From the NCBI GenBank assembly GCA_003024785.1, contig PUQB01000452.1, positions 1 to 64,000 of the forward strand: 64,000 nucleotides of DNA, read 5' to 3'. A program made the position numbers and the translations under genes. Positions 60,730-64,000 of the stretch are shown here, piece by piece (positions within the stretch are counted from its first letter, which is position 1; each line of letters begins with the position of its first letter). The DNA is from Selaginella tamariscina (taxonomy: Eukaryota; Streptophyta; Lycopodiopsida; Selaginellales; Selaginellaceae). The notes below the pieces were generated by a model. The model ran no database searches. It was not told where the DNA came from and was given only the letters and a program-made list of their open reading frames with translations.

Positions 60730-61422
60730 GTTGGTTGATGGTGATTTGACCACTGTCAAACCGTCAGCCAATGCAACCAAGTGTTGGACGGAGCGGCCAA
60801 GTGGGAAAGGTACAATAGGTAGTGACCAATGACAACAATTGTTTGGCGGCACTTAACAAAAGCATAGATCCGATCATCCGGATCAACTACCAAGGTACTC
60901 AAGACAACACGTGTGAGGGAGGCGCATAAATACTACATGCAAGACGTTGTCACAGGGCAGCAGATAGTAGGAGAGTGCCACCTAGACCTAGAATCTAGCA
61001 CTAGCTGACCCACTATATAAGCATGAAGGTTGGTAATGAGTCAGGGTCCTTCTAGTCCGTCTTCTTCTTTGTATCTTGCTCCACCTTCTCTAGGGCCACA
61101 TTGTATTCAGATAGGCAATATATATATATATATATATATAGATTCCTTCTATCCACCACCTCTTCCAATTACTCTCCTCTTGCTCTGCTCCTAGTCCAAT
61201 GATATACCAACAAGCATTGTGCATAGGGGAACTCCTACTCACATGTACATGGGCCCCCACGGTGTTCAAGTAGAGGCCATCATAGCACTTTCCAGTGCTT
61301 CTAAGGTAAAGTTCGGCTTACCAACACGGACCCCTAAGACTAGACATTGGCAACACCGTCCTGGCAACCACTGAGGCTTTATAAGTCACCCCACATCTAG
61401 CCTATGGAGTCCCCGACAACCA
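60730..61422 (+). repeat. LTR of family E, copy B (approximate edges)
   Basis: Its right half matches 22950-23052 and contains ACTATATAAGCATG (TATA region, about 61012). It ends CCCCGACAACCA, followed by TTTGTGGTGACCACAGAGGG, a primer-binding-type sequence, so this is a 5' LTR. A (TA)n tract is at 61122-61140. Confidence 0.65.
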
Positions 61423-63080
61423 TTTGTGGTGACCACAGAGGGATATTAATTACACATGGATAGAGTTCACCATAGCGGCCCGAAGGAGAGACTGGAGAGT
61501 GAGATTAACTCGTTTGAACAACTGGAGATCAGTAAGTATTAGCTAGCTAGGAGAATACGTTGGGCTGGCTGAGAGAGGCTAATGGAGGGCAAAGAGGTAC
61601 TCCGATTGCCATAGTCAGCCCCTACCTCGCCTATCCAAGGGAACGACGCAAACATCACATGGCCGAACCTTTGAGGACTAGAAAACCCGGCATAGTAGCA
61701 TTAAAAGCGATCACAAGCTGCAAACAATGAAGAAAGGTATGGAGAACCTACAACACGTCCAAATTTAAAAATGTTCAGGAATGAATAGCACCTGGATGGG
61801 CGACCCTGCCCAGCAATGACCTACGATGCAGAATGGGATGGATGGCAGAACAATGGAAGCCTTCCACCCCCTCTCGACATATTTGAAAGTGACATCTACA
61901 ATGAGCCCTCACATCGAAAAGCTGAACCTGTGTTCAACGAGTACCCTCGAGGGAGAAAACCCCGCACAGGAGAACCCTAGGAGAGGGAAGGCATGTGCTA
62001 GAGGCAAGAATCTCGAGGTAGTGAAATCAGCATAGACAGTGATAGGGGACAAGAGCTAGAAGTCTTGCGTGGCCAATGCTATGAAGGACACAAGGTAGGA
62101 AACCTAGGGCCATCATCACCCACTAGGGTAAGGCGGGTGGACCGCAAATGCTTGGAAAGAGGGGAGGAAGAGCCTCATTCAAAAGCCCCCCCAGGGAGGG
62201 GCACTGATCACAAACAGAATAACCTTTGCACCAAAAGTTCAGCCAATCAAACGATGTAGCAAGCCAATGTGAGTACCAGGATGAGATCTCAAGACTTTGG
62301 AAGGCCGGGTTATACATGGGTCAACCACCCACCCGAAGGTGGATGTCGACAAGATGATGGACTGGAAAGAGGTACTAGCAAGGGGGGCCACACAATGGTC
62401 ACTCTGGGCAAGGGATGAGGTGATTTCATCCTAGGGCGAGGGAAATCCACCCGAGTAAGCAAGACTATATCGACCTTGTGAGGGAATTCCATAAGGGCAC
62501 ACGATAGAGCTGCAACCACCAAGATGAGGGGATATTGTCTCAGGGCAAGAAGAATCTACCTCAATAGCCACAACCATTTTGACACCATGAGGGGATTCTG
62601 CAAGGTTACATAGTCCTACCAAGCCACCCGTTGGATGAGGGAATACCGTCCAGCCAAGGTATGTCGCACCACCAGCCATAGGCTAGTCCCACAAAGGGGG
62701 CCCCCAAGGAACATCCGAGAGGAGCCCGTCCTCGTCGCCCACCCTCAACAGGAGGGCGGGGGTGTGAGGGAGGAAAAAGGTACCCGTAAGATACCAGACG
62801 TGGACTATAACACATCTAAAGCAGAGGGTCCAGATCAGAGCACCTCCCAGGCTCAACGAGATGCCATGGGAATTGATCCAGTGACCTTATTAGCATGCAT
62901 GCTTAATCGGATGCTGAAAAGCATAGTAATAGTGCCCTTACCTGCATTTCGAGGAGCAAAGGATGAAGATGCAGACCAACATGTACACAAGTTTGAGTAG
63001 GTGTGCGAGTTGAGGAGCATAAGCGACAAAACCACAAGAAGTTGAGTGTATTCACCTACACTCTGGACAAAAAGGCCTAT
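61423..63080 (+). mobile_element. Ty3/gypsy leader and gag remnant of family E
   Basis: It follows the LTR at 60730-61422. Most is a degraded leader or gag N-terminal region. A gag capsid-type stretch is visible near 62890-63070 (PAFRGAKDEDADQHVHKFE and later VFTYTLDKKAY). It stops where family G begins at 63081. Broken and old. Confidence 0.6.
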
Positions 63081-63688
63081 TGTTAAACCTTCATAGGATA
63101 TATATAGTAAACAGGCATTAGGATTGTAGTTAGTTATGTGGGAGATTTTAAGTTATCTTTTTTTTCTTTGGACAAATAATGGGAAAAACACCAAAAACAA
63201 TACATATTGTGAAAAGTGAGAGTCAGATGAAAACACATAATTACGAGCTACTACCATAATACGAAGATTGAGACGGAATACGCATCAACAAGCTAAGCAG
63301 AGTACGGCTTATCCATAATGGCAAAGAGGTGGTTATATAATTGATTGGATAAGGATGAGAAGAAGTTATAATAACTGTTATTAGGGACCGGGAGACATGT
63401 ATAAATAGACCAGGATAGGACTAGGAAAGTATCTGAGTATATTGTTTATTGTACTATTTGCCTTATGTAGACATAATATAAGTTTCATCTTACTCTCACT
63501 ACGTCTTTCTTACTTACTTTCTCTAACTCTTTAGTATACTATTCTCTCTTCACTAATGTGATGGGATCCACAGTATTGCTACCTACTATATACCTTACCA
63601 TCCTTACTCTATTTTGACCTTTTGAAGTCTAATTTATATTTTATCTCAAATTTTCCTTATTGCGCTCAACCCTTATTACGGGTTGACA
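63081..63688 (+). repeat. Family G LTR copy 3 (5' LTR)
   Basis: From TGTTAAACC to GGTTGACA, 608 bp, with matching inverted ends. It contains TATAAATA (63402-63409), a likely TATA box. It inserted within the gag remnant of family E. The following GTGGCGACCACTGC is the probable primer-binding region. Confidence 0.75.
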
Positions 63689-64000
63689 GTGGCGACCACT
63701 GCTATGTTTCAATCTTAGGAGGATGTACCAATATGGGTAGACCAATACCCAAGGACATATTAGAGTTTGAAGAGAAATTATGACGAAAGAAGAAATTTAA
63801 GGCTTTTCACAAACTCCGAAGCAAGTACTTAATACGGTTAGCTCAATTATCGCAGAGGCGAAAGAAGGCTAAGTAAAGACCGCATGAGAATGAATTTGTT
63901 CCTCCACACAATTGACACTTTGGTATCTTACATTCCAGGGCACTATGTCCCTCGTTCTTGCACATTGTGCACAATATTGTTCTGGGTCGTGCTTGTATCT
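63689..64000 (+). mobile_element. Start of the internal region of a family G element
   Basis: Sequence after the 5' LTR, leaving the window. No coding domain can be recognised in 312 bp. Confidence 0.5.

Overview
This is a window of nuclear DNA from a land plant. The evidence is nine or so intron-containing host loci whose products are plant families: a plant-type NMN adenylyltransferase, two PLAC8/PCR proteins, a rhomboid with a C-terminal UBA domain, an ELMO-domain protein, a plant ARM-repeat membrane protein, an X intrinsic protein (XIP) aquaporin, a trihelix-like protein and a lysine-rich protein beginning MSRCFPFPP. Introns are short (about 60-500 bp) and full of GT/GA/TA microsatellites. 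XIPs are absent from monocots and Brassicaceae, and the Ty3 elements have an unusual look. A seedless plant such as a lycophyte is possible, but this is a weak inference.

Layout. 1-9.7 kb is retroelement DNA: the 3' part of a broken Ty3/gypsy element with an internal satellite and a 3' LTR (to 4395), then a whole-looking 4.8 kb Ty3/gypsy element on the minus strand with identical 239-bp LTRs (4928-9718). 10.7-19.5 kb is a gene island: PLAC8-1 (-), a decayed deaminase-like gene (+), NMNAT (-) and a trihelix-like gene (-). 20-36 kb is a graveyard of old elements: a Ty3/gypsy 3' end with a coiled-coil ORF and LTR, an old relative of the 4.8 kb element carrying a 1.5 kb solo-LTR-like insertion, tandem repeats, chromodomain and integrase scraps between LTR-like repeats, and a PIF/Harbinger transposon with its Myb-like partner. 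38-54 kb is the second gene island: RBL14-like rhomboid (-), MSRCFPFPP protein (-), PLAC8-2 (-), ELMO (+, divergent from PLAC8-2), ARM protein (-) and XIP (+). 55-64 kb returns to repeats: a MULE transposase fossil, nested copies of the 1.5-1.7 kb LTR family in both orientations, and further Ty3/gypsy LTR and gag remains, with a new element starting at 63081 and leaving the window.

The host genes are unlinked in function and form no pathway. Three are fully open across all exons (rhomboid, PLAC8-2, trihelix-like). Several others (PLAC8-1, NMNAT, MSRCFPFPP, ELMO, ARM, XIP) are well conserved and correctly spliced on paper but carry isolated one-base frame breaks, most at short homopolymers. 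This pattern suggests uncorrected long-read indels rather than many separate pseudogenes, and it should be settled before these genes are called dead. The deaminase-like locus is the clear host pseudogene.
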